Shown here in pieces: positions 11,794 to 23,559 of a DNA stretch of 64,000 bases. This DNA is from Tenrec ecaudatus (lineage: Eukaryota; Chordata; Mammalia; Afrosoricida; Tenrecidae). Where the stretch lies: positions 16,887,001-16,951,000 of the forward strand of contig NC_134546.1 of the NCBI RefSeq assembly GCF_050624435.1, in the 5' to 3' direction. The position numbers and the translations under genes were made by a program. Each line of letters opens with the position of its first letter. Position 1 is the stretch's first letter. The notes under the pieces were generated by a model that did not search any database, was not told where the DNA came from, and saw nothing but the letters and a program-made list of their open reading frames with translations.

Positions 11794-12240
11794 AGTGCAA
11801 GCCCCCTAATTACAGGTGAGGACATACGTCACAGGAAGGAGTTGTGCTATAGGTAATAGGGGGTAATCTAGGGGTATGCATGCAATAGGAAGAGGAGGGA
11901 TTGAGGGTACACATGGAGATGGGTGGATCCTATGGCAGCCTAACTTTGGATGTCACAGAGCTGGTTTGACCTGTTCCCTGGCTCAACTGATAGAAACCAT
12001 TCATCCATTGTCTCCAGCAGCAGGGAGCAGGCCCACCCCTGTGGTGGAGCCAGGTAGCAGTCTGGCAGTGATTGCCTTCAGGGATGTCTGTAAGCATCTG
12101 ACCTCCACCCACACCAAGAACCCCTGACGGCTCTTGAAAAAGAAACACAGATTGGATATCACACATTCGACTTAACTTAGCTGTGCGTCTGAGCTCCTGT
12201 AAGAGAAAACTGCCCATTTACAGCAAACTTCAGTTCTAGC

Positions 12241-12446
12241 AGTCCTGGCGGTATAAAGGTTATCCACTGGGTCTCTGCTAACCTTGTGGCTAGGAGTTCG
12301 AAACCACCAGCCAGCTCTGAGGCACAAAGATGAGGCTTTCTACTGTTGCAAAGAGTTATCATATGAGAAACCCGTAAGGGGCAGTTCTACCCTGTCCTAG
12401 AAGGTTGCTATGAGTCGGAATTGACTCGGTGGACGTGAGTGAGTCT
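12241..12446 (+). mobile_element. AfroSINE with target-site duplication
   Basis: From tcctggcggtataaagg through gctatgagtcggaattgac. The octamer tctagcag occurs just left and again just right of the copy. Confidence 0.9.
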
Positions 12447-12689
12447 AGCAGGCTGGATAACTAGAGGTGCCTGGCCCAAGTTCTAACGTTCGTTCCTGGC
12501 TACTGGACCCATTAGTTCTCACTGGATTTAAGTTCTTGGCACAAATCCCATGATTAAATGAAATGGCCAGTCGTCTAATGGAATTTCAGTCACCAGGACT
12601 GCTGTGAATTAGCAACAGCAACAACTGTACCTGCCCAGCACCCTTGTACCTGCCCAGTACCTTACTACTATTTCACCACTTCTCTGCCA

Positions 12690-12835
12690 TCTCGAGGAAG
12701 CTGCTGATATTCTAAGCATTGCCCGACAAGAACAAGGAGACACAGAGTACTTGACTTGGGGAAATAGAGCAGACAGAATGGGGGCTTGAACTCAGATCTC
12801 TGACCCCAACCCTAGGCTGACTTACTGTACCTTGA
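12690..12835 (-). mobile_element. MIR fragment
   Basis: Antisense MIR pattern: acaaggagacacagagta and cttgaactcagatctctgac. Confidence 0.5.
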
Positions 12836-13377
12836 GGGTTGTCTTACGGCGCTTCATTCTCTTAAGCCTATCAGCTTTCTCTCTGAACACATTGCTTGGT
12901 GAGTCTTCACCTTGGCCCGGGAGGCTGACTTCTCCAAGTGGGGCTCCGTGGACCTGCAGAGATGGTGGCAGTTGGGTTTTGTGGCTCCAATTGTAAGGAC
13001 AGCTGAGCTGGAGCAGACCCTGTTGACCTTTGTCCACAGATTCCCGATCACACAGAGGAAGCTACCAGGAGCCATTCGAGGGATTAAGTTAGACTGGGGA
13101 TGTGGAGGCCATGGAACTAGAAACGCCTTACTCTAACCTCAGGATGGGAATCCAAGGCCAGCCTGTGCCTGTTAGGTGCCCATCGAAGCTTTGTTCAGGC
13201 TCAGTGCTCTGATGCAGGTCCTCAGAGTGACCCTCTGTAGGTCTACGAAGGCCATGCCTTCGGAGTGGGAGATGAGTGAATGTGGCCTGGAAGTAGGTAA
13301 AATTCACCCTCTTCCTGGTCCTGAAACGTAAGTCAAGATGCCGTTGTTAAATCAACTTATTGGGTCAAGATAAACTT

Positions 13378-13480
13378 ACCGTATACACTTGAGTGTCAGC
13401 TGACCCGAAATATCCGCCGAGGCACCTAATTTTACCACAAAAACCGCATTGAAAACTTTTAATGAAAGAGAATGTAAGAT
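13378..13480 (+). mobile_element. Fragment of a dispersed vertebrate repeat (DNA-transposon-like, family uncertain)
   Basis: The text ttaccgtatacacttgagt, then gctgacccgaaatatc and gccgaggcacctaatttta, corresponds to a repeat I have seen in other vertebrate genomes with a CTCGAGTATAAGCCGA core. I cannot name the family with certainty. Confidence 0.45.
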
Positions 13481-14107
13481 ATTTAGTCAGTAGAAATGTC
13501 AGACTATATCACATGTAGTTAGGGTATTGTTCCATAACATTTTTAAAAACAGTTTTATTGGAACTTAACAGTTTGATCATATCACATCACATGTTACATG
13601 AAATTTTAAAATATTCTTTGTGCCCTTCTCGAAAGTCATTGTCTGAAACAGATGCAATAGGCAAATCAGACTTTCTAATGAGAAAATAATAATAGACTAC
13701 CTGTGCATGTAAATATATATTTTTATTTATATATATATATTTTTATATTCCTTCAAATAGGTATTTTATAGTAGCAATTTGCAACGTAAAATTCCTTACT
13801 TATAAGTCACAGAATTAAAAAGTCACTGGCTGTGTCTGCCGGGAGCTGGGCTGTCTAGGTTTATAACCTTATCCACTTAATCTTAGATCTCAGCTGTCAG
13901 GGAATGTCATGGGACTATTTAAAACTTGCCACCTAGGGCGTGAAACCAGAATCCCAAACCTCCAAGGAACAAGATTGCGAAATTTGATGTGTGACTATTT
14001 CTCTATGTTCCTTTTTCTTTTTTTTACTATTTCTATATTTTCTATGTTTAAAAAAACATTCAGAATGGAGAGGTAGAAAACAAATGTTAAAAAAAAAAAA
14101 ACTTTCG

Positions 14108-14150
14108 CAGAGAAGATTAGCATGGCCCCTGCGCAAGAATGACATGCAAA
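14108..14150 (+). pseudogene. U6 snRNA pseudogene fragment
   Basis: Forty-three bases match the central part of U6 (agagaagattagcatggc, cctgcgcaa, gacatgcaaa) with two differences from the mammalian consensus. Both the 5' stem-loop and the 3' end are missing. An A(13) run lies upstream and an A-rich stretch directly follows. The internal promoter context of U6 is absent, so it should be inactive. Confidence 0.85.
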
Positions 14151-14164
14151 AAAAGAAACTTGCA

Positions 14165-14612
14165 ACCCGTATCTCAAAGAGTAAATGCTTTTATGTATAA
14201 AAACGATGAAGGTAGATCAGTAGGAGAAAATGCCTGATGTCCTTCCTATAAGGAGCAAAAGGACAGAGACCATGCCCTTGAGAAGGGGCAGCAGCGGAAA
14301 GGATGTTCAGCCTCCCCAACAATGTCATTGAAGACAAGATCAAATCCTTTCAGCACCCGATTGGAAACCAATGCCCACTTTTGTCCCAGATGCAGACATG
14401 TAAAAGATACCATTATGCAGCTGGTGGAGTACAATTCGATAAGCTGGAGCCCAAATTGGCAATACGCAGTGGAAACCTTGAAAACTGTATTCTTTGAGGC
14501 CATAAGTCCTCTTCCAAAGTTTATCTCGAGGAAGCAATCATGGGTGTGCTCGAGGATGTGGACGGTGGTAAAAAAAAAGTTGGGAAAACTCCCTACCTGA
14601 TCAACAATAGGC
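14165..14612 (+). pseudogene. Possible processed pseudogene next to the U6 fragment
   Basis: An mRNA-like, moderately GC-balanced stretch has overlapping short open frames interrupted by stops and frame changes, such as the run KRYHYAAGGVQFDKLEPKLA near 14397. A(9) and A-rich spots occur, but no clear terminal poly(A) tail. I cannot identify a parent gene. It may simply be unique sequence. Confidence 0.25.
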
Positions 14613-14698
14613 AGGCTGTGATTTCCTTTGTGTAAAAATTACAGTCAACAAGACAATACATAAAGAATCTCCGTCAGTTTCCCATTTATATTTATCAT

Positions 14699-14890
14699 AC
14701 TCACTGCGACCCAGTCGATGCTGACTCACAGTGACCCTCGAGAGCAGGGCCAGCCTGCTCTGTGGGTTTGAGACTGTGACTCTTTCCTTAGGAGAGTAGA
14801 CAGTTCCCTCCGTCTCCCAAGGAGTGACTGGTGGTTTTGAGCTGCCAACCTTATGGTTATCAGCCCAAAGCGTACGTACTACACAGAAGC
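14699..14890 (-). mobile_element. AfroSINE
   Basis: Antisense: cagtcgatgctgactcacag tail to ggttatcagcccaaagcg head. Confidence 0.85.
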
Positions 14891-15082
14891 CCGGAGGAGG
14901 AAGGAGTTTGGAAAGGAGAGCATGAGGGTGGGGGAAGATGAAGACGGTGGGGCACATGACCAGACCTCAGTGGGGAGAGAGAGCTGGAGCAGAAGAAAAG
15001 GGACTGCTTTCCTGGGCGACCCTGGGGGACGAAGTTTAGGGCCTGGAAGGCATAGCAAAGTGCTTAACCTCCAAGGAACCTC

Positions 15083-15240
15083 CAAACCAAGCCCATTCCT
15101 ATCCAGCTGAGCCCCGCTCAGAGCAACTCTACTGCAAGTCTTTACCAGAGCAGCCTCGCCTTTCTCCACGGAACTCCAAACAGACTGGAACTGCCGACCT
15201 TGCGCTGAGCCGCACTTAGAACCCACAGCGCTGCCTTTTA
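15083..15240 (-). mobile_element. AfroSINE, decayed
   Basis: Antisense middle and head (ctcgcctttctccacgg, gaactgccgaccttgcgctg). Confidence 0.6.
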
Positions 15241-16284
15241 CTGATCTATTTTCCACATGTTTTTCTACAATGGAAATTGTAGTAAGTAGAGAAAGGATGT
15301 TTGAAATAAAACCTTTCCTTTCCACTCCTCCCCCTCTGCCTGGGGGATGAAATGAGGGTAAGATACTAATCATAGTATGGTATTTCAGGGATCACATCCT
15401 TACTTCCCAAATCCTTACTATCCTTCAACCAGCATGACTATCACCATCTCCCTGGAACCCCTCCGCTTCCCCTGCCACCTCCCACAGCTCATGCTCGGCC
15501 ACTTCTCTGGCCCTGGGTTCCTCTTTCTGGAGGCCAATTCTCCAGTGTCCATACTTAGAGTCTGCTTTTGTGGGTGGAGGGGCCCTTCCTGCAACTCCAC
15601 TCTGGAACCGGTGCCAGAGAGCAGGCCCTGAGAGGTTCTATTGTCTGAAGCCTAGTGTCCAGCTGAGAGAAGTAGGGGAGGAAGGACCTTGGAATGTCAG
15701 GCTGTGGAGACACAGAGGCAAGCCAAAGACTGGCCTTGGATCTGGGGCAGGCTGTGGCCTCCCCCAAAGCACTAGGTTCCTGGTTCATCCATTCTGAATC
15801 CCTGGCTCCTGGGAGGCAGGGAGTGAACTAACTGTTTGTGTAAGACTTGGGCCCTGGAATGTGTCCCAAGCTTTCTGGCACCAGGTGCCCCACTTAGAGA
15901 CCTAATAAAAAGCAATGAGAATTGGTGGGAGAGCCCTCTCACCTCTCACACCTCCTTCTCTACACACCACCCTATTCAGTCTTCTTCTCTGTTAGCTTGT
16001 ATAGGGCTGGTCTCCCATGGCGTTTAATATTCCTCAAGAACAGGATTTTGTTGGCCACCGATTATTTCCATTAACTATCATTTAATCATGCTCCCCTTGT
16101 TCAAACTTGACGTTATTTCCAACTTCTGGAGTTTTTTAATAGTTGATCGAAAAGGAATGATCAAAGAAAACAGCTCCCACATTTTGATACTGCAACCTAG
16201 AGGGAAAACCTTGCGTTTTCACTCAGATTTCCCACCTTCTTATGGCTTTTCTACTTTGAAAAAGGAATCAATCTTTTTAATTTT

Positions 16285-16394
16285 TAATTTCCCTTGTTGT
16301 TGAGACTATACACAGCAAAACATACACCAATCGAATCACTTCCACACGTACAAACCAGTGGCCTTGATGAAGTTTTTCAAATTGTACAACCTGC
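16285..16394 (-). mobile_element. L1 3'-region fragment, antisense
   Basis: The text gttgagactatacacagc, then atcgaatcacttccacacg and accagtggc resembles the antisense 3' UTR of older mammalian L1s. The younger L1 tail beginning at 16395 abuts it. Confidence 0.4.
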
Positions 16395-17860
16395 TCACCC
16401 TTTTTTTAATATATCATTTTATTAGGAGCTCATACAACTCTTATCACAATCCATGCATACATCAATTGTGTAAAGCACATTTGTACCTTCATTGCCCTCA
16501 TCATTCTCAAAACATTTGCTCTCCACCTAAGCCCCTGGCATCAGCTCATTTTCCCCTTCCCTCCCCACTCCTTCATGAACCCTTGATAATTTATAAATGA
16601 TTATTTTGTCATATCTTGCCCTGTCTGACGTCTCCCTTCATCCACTTTTCTGTTGTCCATCACCCAGGGATGAGGTTATATGTAGATCCTTGTAATCGGT
16701 TCCCCCTTTCCAACCCACCCTCCCAGTATTGCCACTCGCACCACTGGTCCTGAAGGGATCATCCTCCCTGGATTCCCTGTGTTTCCAGTTCCTATTTGTG
16801 CCAGTGTACATCCTCTGGTCTAGCCAGACTTATAAGTTAGAATTGAGATAATGATAGTGGGGTGGGGGGAAGGAAGCATTTAGGAACTAGAGGAAAGTTG
16901 TATGTTTCATCATTGCTACATTGCACCCTGACTGGCTGTCTCCTCCCCGAGACCCTTCTGTAAGGGGATGTCCAGTGGCCTACAAATGGGCTTTGGGTCT
17001 CCACTCCACACTCCCTCCCTCATTCACAATGATATGATTTTTTGTTCTGATGATGCCTGATCCCTGATCCTTTTGACACCTTGTGATCGCACAGGCTGGC
17101 GTGCTTCCTCCATGAGGGCTTTGGTCACCCTCCTTCCTGAGTAGTTCACTACCATCCTGGTAACTCACTGCTCCTTAAGGTTCCTATTTAATCTTTCAAG
17201 TTGCTGTTATCAATCTGATCCCATACAGATAGCTCATTCCTAAAAGAGTATATTGCTCACCACACTGCCATTGAGTCATCCTGATTCCTAGTGATGCGGT
17301 ATTCTCAAGGCAGGTCTTCTTCTTTTACTGGTTCAGACAGGCTATTGTTTGATTTTAAGATGTCTTCAGGGGATACTTTTGGTTTAAGATTTAAAGATAA
17401 TCTCAGTCGTAGGGGTTTACCCACCCTCTGTGACTACAGAAAAACGAGAGTTCGTTGGCATGTGCCATTCTGTTTTGCATCTGTACCCCCACCCCTCTTT
17501 AGATCAATATTCTGCTATGGCATCTTTTATCAAAAAGTTATGTAACAGTAATCAGGAAATATCTAGTTTTCTTGGTCGATTATCAAGAAAAGCAGTTGTT
17601 CACAGAGGCAATTAGCCCCACATTTTACATCTTCCTCTTTTTGCCCACCCTCCTTCTGCTGTTCCAGGTGACTAGAGACCAATTGATGGCCCCTTCCATG
17701 TTTTTAAGACCCAGGCACTACACAATGAACTGGGAGGTAGAAAGAAGCACTAAACATGGTATCCAGCCAATTAACTGGGATCGCCCAAGAAACCATACCT
17801 CTAACCCCCAAAATCAAGGAACCAAATCCTGTGAAGTGTTTGGTTGTTTGTGTATAAGCA
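16395..17860 (-). mobile_element. Longest copy of the afrotherian L1-type 3' tail, antisense
   Basis: Starts with the shared 3' terminus (tatcattttattaggagct). It passes through ccacttttctgttgtccat, ccagtttcctatttgtgcc-like and ctggtctagccagacttata blocks, the serial caggctggcgtgcttcctcc region, and ends near gaaccatacctctaacccc. At about 1.46 kb it shows how far the tail extends. No ORF is evident, so it behaves as a long 3' UTR. A SINE-like remnant may lie at 17261-17345. Confidence 0.75.
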
Positions 17861-17929
17861 GCTTCTCTTTTGTTGTTGTTGTTGTTATTCGTCTGTTGTA
17901 AATATATCACCCAATTTTTTTAATTCACC

Positions 17930-18590
17930 TTTTTAGGTTTTAAATTGTTGAAACCTTTTCTTCTTAACTGGGTAAAGATGTGCAGAGAATATCAGTTTTC
18001 CATTCAATAATTCATACATTGCTTCATCTAATTGCAGTCCCCACAATATAACATCACGTACCCCCACTTCCTCCGTTTCCTGTTTCCATTCTTTCTTCTT
18101 CCCTAGCCCTTCTGACCTTGGTCCTTAGGGAAATGATGCTCTTTTGATCTTACTTTGAGGATCCTAAGGAATGGGTACCTCCCTAGAGTTACTGCTCCCC
18201 TTATAAACCTGCCTATTGTTGGGCTGACAGTTGAGCCACAGGGTGAGTTCAGTCCCTCATACAACTTTTGCCAACCCAACTTTGTACAGGTGCACATCTT
18301 ATGGGCAATAATTCTAATAGTTGGCTGTGGGAGCCTACTCTTTATGTGATATTTTTCTTTTTTTTTACTGGTGAAGGTGAAGGTGATATTTTTCTAGTAC
18401 AGTTCAGTTCCCTCTCTCCTGGGAACCACTAATAACGTTAGTCTTTATACATTTGCCTTTTCTTGTCCTTTGATATGTGAAGTAATACAGTATTTGCCCC
18501 TGTTGTGATCGGCTTCTTTCGCTCATTCCAACAAGCTCCATCCTTCCTGTATGAGCATATTAACACCTCATTTCTCTAGAGGGTAGACAG
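17930..18590 (-). mobile_element. Old L1 sequence, antisense (left part)
   Basis: Decayed sequence including gggaaccactaataacgtta and cttctttcgctcattccaac, typical of antisense L1 3' UTR. The remainder of this 660-base stretch is barely recognisable. Confidence 0.4.
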
Positions 18591-18830
18591 GGGTTAATCT
18601 GGGTGAAGGGGAGAGAATATTCAACATGAGATGGAAGGGGCAATTATGGAAACCGGCCATGGCATTGGGCAATTTGATAAGTTGTGGACTATAAAAATTA
18701 TCTGCTCTCTAAACCTTCACCTAATATACAATAGAAAGTTAGAAAACACTTAAAATGGACATTCCCTGGTGCTCCCCAAACCTGTCAATTAAAAACAAAA
18801 AACAACTCCACACACACAAAAAAAAGTTAA
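18590..18830 (+). mobile_element. Retroposon tail of an afrotherian repeat inserted in the old L1
   Basis: The sequence ctctaaaccttcacctaata followed by tacaatagaa resembles the 3' end of another afrotherian L1-like tail. An A-rich stretch with acaaaaaaaagtt follows at 18795-18830. It separates two antisense L1 blocks. Confidence 0.35.
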
Positions 18831-18834
18831 AAAA

Positions 18835-19440
18835 TTTTTTGGTTTTCATTTCTCCTACTGGCCCAGAACTCCATTGCGCGTGCTAGTTTGGGCCCGCTTT
18901 GACCCACTGATGGGCACCGGGTTTTTGCTACCTTTTGGCTGTTCTGAATCGCTGCTGTAACAAACACTGCTGTTCAAGGTGCTCTTTGAGTCTCGGCTTT
19001 CAAGCCGAAGACCTTTCAAGTGTTCCTTGGGAGTAGAATTGCTAGGTCATATGGTGGTTCTATTTTTAGTGCTTTGAGAAGCTGGCGCTCTGCTTTCTAC
19101 AATAGCAGCACCTTTGTGCATTTTCACTAGTAATGGGTAAAGGATTCCAACTTCACCGCATGCTCACCATATTTTTCTTTTTCTTTCAGATTTGTGCTGT
19201 TTTAAAATCATGCCCATCTTAGGGAATATAATGGTATTTTACTGTGGTGTGAGCTGGCCTCTGATGTGTAATGACACGGAGCGTCTTTTTGTGTCTGAGG
19301 CCATTCTAATGCTCTGTTTGGTGAAATATCTATTCCAGTTCCTTGCCCATTTTATGATTGGGTTCTCTTCTTTGTTCAGTTTCCAAAATTTTATATATAT
19401 ATATATATATATATACTTGGTTCTTAGATCCTTGTGAGAT
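18835..19440 (-). mobile_element. Old L1 3' region, antisense (right part)
   Basis: Clear L1 landmarks: attgctaggtcatatggtgg, tggtgtgagctggcctctg, gtgaaatatctattccag and cttgcccattttatgattgg. Confidence 0.75.
19391..19415 (+). repeat. (TA)n microsatellite
   Basis: About twelve TA units near the right end of the antisense L1. Confidence 0.95.
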
Positions 19441-19659
19441 ATATGGTTGGTGAAGAGGTTCTCCCAGTTTGTAGCTTGCTTGTCTTTCTAGAGTAAAGCC
19501 CCTCAAGGGCCCTTGAGCAGTATTTGGCTCTGTGATTAGCATTTGCATCTAGACGGAGTTTTAAAGTTTTTGATGCTGCTGTCAGCAGCCCAGCACTTCA
19601 TTCTCAGCGCTACCATGGCTTCTCAATCTACACAATAGCACACCGATCTGGATTGGTGA

Positions 19660-19800
19660 TTTAGATTGGGGGGCATTCAAGGCTCAGAAAGGCTGACACA
19701 TCAAGGTAGCACAATTACACAGCATCAGAGCCACCTGGACTTCTGATCTCAGGACTCTCCGTGCCCGATCCTCTACCATGTGCAAAGTGCTACCCTGGGG
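19660..19800 (-). mobile_element. MIR fragment
   Basis: Antisense MIR-like ggctcagaaaggctgacac and acttctgatctcaggactct. Confidence 0.5.
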
Positions 19801-19999
19801 GGAAGGTAGACCAAGTGAGAAGGCAGCAGTCCTTCAAGATGGCAAAGTGTTGTTAACGAGATACAGATAAAGTGGGACAAAAACGGGGTATAATCTTTCA
19901 AGAACAGACCCGTTCACCACCACCACCACCCCTCCCAGGACACATTGTAGGAGGCTTTTGGTGAAATATCAAAACCCTATCAGGTCTTCTGGGAAAGAG

Positions 20000-20217
20000 T
20001 CAAACCCAAACCAAACTCATTGCCATGGAGTTGACTCTGACTCACAGCGAGTGAACGGAGAGTGGAATGGTCCCATGTGTATCTGGGATGTCAATCGTTT
20101 TAACAAGAGCAGACAGCCTCCTCTCTCTCCCACAGAGCAACTGGAGGGCTCGTACAGCTGACCTTGTGATTAACAAATAGCTCTCTGTGTAGCCCACTAT
20201 ACCATCAGGGGTCCTCT
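20000..20217 (-). mobile_element. AfroSINE
   Basis: Antisense from aaactcattgccatggagt to cactataccatcaggggtcc. The middle is diverged. Confidence 0.85.
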
Positions 20218-20884
20218 CTCCAGGGAGAGTCACACTGGGTATTCAGAAAAAGGAGGGCTTCCAGAGATACTGCAAGAGGGAAAAGAGGTGGCCCCTGGTA
20301 AGGGGATGGATGCAGGGAGGAAAAGGAGGGGGAGAAAGAAGAGAATGGTCATTGTAAGTAACCCCACTGACGCTGGAGTCAGGACCTTGGGGATCTTCAG
20401 GTGAGAAACCAGAGATGCTGAGCCATCTGCAGGGGTGGTTGTAGGCCAGGAAAGGGTAGTCTCCAGATTCTAACCCTGGCCTCTGTCCACCCAGGAGAAT
20501 GTCCCTTCCAGGCAATACACCCCAAAGAACAAAGGTGTCATTTCCTTGTCGGATTTGCTATTGAGTACTGGATAAATCACCGAGTGGACTGAAAGGGCCA
20601 GGCCTTGAGAGTGGGCAGCCAGAAGCCTAGGAGCAAAGAGTGAAAGGTAGAAGAGCAAAGAAATATGGCAAAGGCCATTCTATCAGGGCCCAGCAAGCGA
20701 TCGATACGGGGCACCTGAAAAGATGGGCGTAAAGATGAGTTCTGGGCTGCCCTAGGGAAACAGCTTCAGTGTTCAGAGGAGGTGGCACAATGAAAGGTTG
20801 ATGGAGAGCCAGAGAGCAGGGAGGCGTACAAGAAATTTTGCAGCACTGCAGAGCAGTCTGTACTACACCCCCGTTTTATAGAAT

Positions 20885-21045
20885 CCGCGGTGAAAACAGT
20901 GAAGTGCTTGACTTTTAGCCCAAAGGTGGGCGCTTTGAACCCACCCAGTGGTACCTCAGAAAGCTGACCCGACTAACCTGCTCTCAACAGGTTACAGCCT
21001 TTGAAAACCCCTGTACTCTGCACACAACAACAGCGAATGATGCAG
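20885..21045 (+). mobile_element. AfroSINE, decayed
   Basis: Recognisable by agtgcttgacttttagccc, the B-box region ctttgaacccacccagtgg and the caggttacagccttt middle. Confidence 0.6.
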
Positions 21046-21559
21046 CCAGCCCTTTCTGACGTACACCCAACTATCCTTTTTCTGGGAGAAAAAGCACAAG
21101 AAACTGGTACCAGCAGGAAGAAAATGGATAGCTTGTAGAGGTCGGCTGTGTCGCCCTTTTATACCTTTTCAATTATGAGCCAAGAGGGTGTAATTAATAT
21201 ATAATAACAAAACTGATGAAAAGTGTTTCAAGTTGTGTAGCGAATCAAAATAAAGCAGCCGTAAAACAAAGAAGCGGGAGCTTCCCTTCCCCCACGTAGG
21301 TTGGGCAGCTTGGGGGCCTCTTTGGAAGAGGAGAATGAACTATGAGGAAGGGTCGAAGGAAACATGGCCCAGCAGAGGAAGGAAGGGCGAGCCTACGGGT
21401 CCAACAGGAAGTTGGAGAGGGGAAAGGCCGCCTGTAGGAGGGGTAAAATGGTGCGGAGGGACCAGGGCCGGTGCAGATATTTAAGCTCTGCAGGCTGACA
21501 GAATGCTCATAGGGATGAAGAAAGAGTTCGCGGAGCTTACTGGGGAACCACGTGAACTG

Positions 21560-21725
21560 TTACGGCTTTTGGGGTTGTATATTCATTGCAGCATGGCTTA
21601 GGGTGGCAAAAAGCAACAAAACAGCAAAGGAAAAGGCACAAACGGCACAACTGTTATATGAACGGAAAACTGCTACCCAGCCATTCAGCGCGCATCCCAG
21701 CTGGGACTTAGGATTTCCACGATGT
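21560..21725 (+). mobile_element. L1M-type 3' UTR remnant
   Basis: The text gttgtatattcattgcagca, then ggtggcaaaaagc and actgctacccagccattcag resembles the old L1 3' tail motif in which an isolated element shows image-like repeats of attcagc. The call is weak. Confidence 0.3.
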
Positions 21726-21949
21726 ATACGCGTCTGCGTTACAGAACGCCATTCTGGAAAACAAAAGGACTAACTGCGTCGCGCACGCGCTCTCGTGATT
21801 TCCAGTCAGCACGGGGCGGGGTGGGGGGGGACATAGGAAAGGATGTCCCCTGCTTGTTAAGCCCGGGCCGGTGGGAGAGAGATCATTATAAATACGTACA
21901 CAATTAAAAAGACACGTGTCCATGTAAGACTCAACTGGGCCGGTACTTA

Positions 21950-22640
21950 ACAGAAAAAGCACGCGGGCGACGACGGGCACAGCGGGCAAAGCAAGGCCCG
22001 TGGGGGGCCTCCCTGATTCTTTGGAAACCGTGGCCATACTGGAACGCGCACGTCGGCGCCGCGAGCGCGGGACCGCGGGGGGCTCGCTCCAAGCCCTTTG
22101 TTAACTGAAGGGGGAGGGGAGGGGGAGGGAAGGGGGGAGGGGAGGGCGCGCCGGGCGGCCACGCGGCCGGGGCAGGAAAAGGTGCGCGGAGCAGCCTGAG
22201 GACGAGGGCGGGGGCGGGGGTGGGGGGGGGTGGGGAGGCGCCAATGGCGGAACCAGTTCCGGCCTGTTCTGAGCTGTCGCCGCCCCAGCTGCCGCGGGTC
22301 GCATTTCTCGGCGGGGAGGGCGCCCCCGCCCTCCACCCCCAGCGCGCGCTCCCGGCGTGCCTCGCGCGAGACAAAGACGCCTGCGCCCCGAGCGCGGGGG
22401 CCCCGCCCACAGCGCCCGGCGGGACGCCTGTCCCCGCCTCTCTGACGCCGACGCTCGGGCGCGCCGCCCCGCCCCCGCCCCGCCCTCCTCCCAGCAGCCC
22501 GTGCGCCGCGCAGGCCTTTTCCGCAGCGCCCGACGCTGTCGGCCGCCATGGCTCGTCTGTGGCGTTCTCGGTGAGCTCCTCGCGTCCAGGGGAGACGTGT
22601 GAAAGGCCAAGCTGAGTTTTATGAGACGTACTTTTTTCAC
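21950..22640. promoter_or_regulatory. CpG island / probable housekeeping promoter
   Basis: GC and CpG density rise sharply against AT-rich flanks. The island contains repeated GGGCGG-type boxes, a CCAAT box at 22241-22245 (plus strand) and a YY1-like GCCGCCATGG at 22543-22552. No TATA box is evident. The island ends at a plausible first exon at 22548-22570. Strong ATG contexts exist on both strands at the CCATGG palindrome, so transcription direction is uncertain. Confidence 0.75.
22548..22570 (+). CDS. Candidate first coding exon (MARLWRS-) at the CpG island
   Basis: ATG at 22548-22550 sits in an optimal Kozak context (GCCGCCATGG). Seven codons, MARLWRS, and two bases of the next follow up to a consensus donor (CG then GTGAGC at 22571-22576). 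Without splicing the frame stops at once. A short Arg/Trp-rich N-terminus at a CpG island would suit a mitochondrial or housekeeping protein, but that is inference. I could not find the partner exon downstream. The alternative is that the motif is only a YY1 site. Confidence 0.35.
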
Positions 22641-23247
22641 AGAGTTGACTTCTTTGTATTCAGGATGAAGAAAACTAGGGTGGCTAATGGAAAGGGCCGG
22701 AGGGCCTTGGTTGATTTAGAAACTCAGGGAACGCCACGGTGGGCCGCAAGGTGCCATGACGGCTGGAGCCCACTGGGGACATCTCCTTTATACCCAACAT
22801 GTATATATCGCATTACGGGGCCTCTGCAGCGGCCACGCTAAAGGGCCCTGTTTCCCACTTTGAGGCGGAAAGGGCAGCCGGGGTAGCTAGCCGTGCACAG
22901 GAGAATAAGGTGGACCATACGGGAGCAGACTAAGAACGCCTCCAGCAAGTGAGAGGTCCTGAGATGATTTTAATTCATGTCAAACAACAGACTTCAAAGG
23001 AGCCAACAGTGTAATAGAGCAAGAAAACAAAATCTCCCCGCCCCCGGATCAGGAGAACTGCCCTCACCCACTAGAAGGGTAGCAATAGTTAAAAGATCGT
23101 CAGTAGAAAGATTATGCAAGTCATATTTGCATTTTTTCAGTAGCTGCCTTTAAAAATACATAAGCAGGTGAATCTGTTTTACTTCAACTCAGTATAGCCA
23201 ATCATTTCAGTATGTCATCAACATAAAAACTAGATGCTGACTGATTT

Positions 23248-23430
23248 AAGGAGCCCTGGTGGGCTGTGGGTTAGGAGTTGGACTGTTAGCCACAGGTGGG
23301 TGTTTTAAACCTACCAGCTGCTCCTCAGGAGGAAGGGGTGGCAGGCTATTCCCAGAAAAATAGTTTGTCAGAAAAAACCTTACATCGAGAGGGCGGCTGT
23401 GAATCAGAATCAATTGATGGCAGGGGTGGT
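23248..23430 (+). mobile_element. AfroSINE
   Basis: Head aggagccctggtgggctgtg. The tail (ggctgtgaatcagaatcaat) is diverged. Confidence 0.85.
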
Positions 23431-23559
23431 GGTGGGTATTATGATTTGGGTGGAAGTTTACAGATCAAATTGACTTTCTGTAGATTTGGTTTTCCATTCT
23501 CTTAGGAGGTTTTTGAAACCCGTTTCAAGTGGATAGGACAGGATTGGAAGCTGGGACTG

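Noticed and set aside
21947-22549. 200-codon minus-strand open frame starting MAADSVGRC
   Set aside because: It lies wholly in the CpG island, where stop codons are rare. It is Arg/Gly/Pro-rich without a domain. The ATG context is noted in the findings but the frame is not called as a gene.
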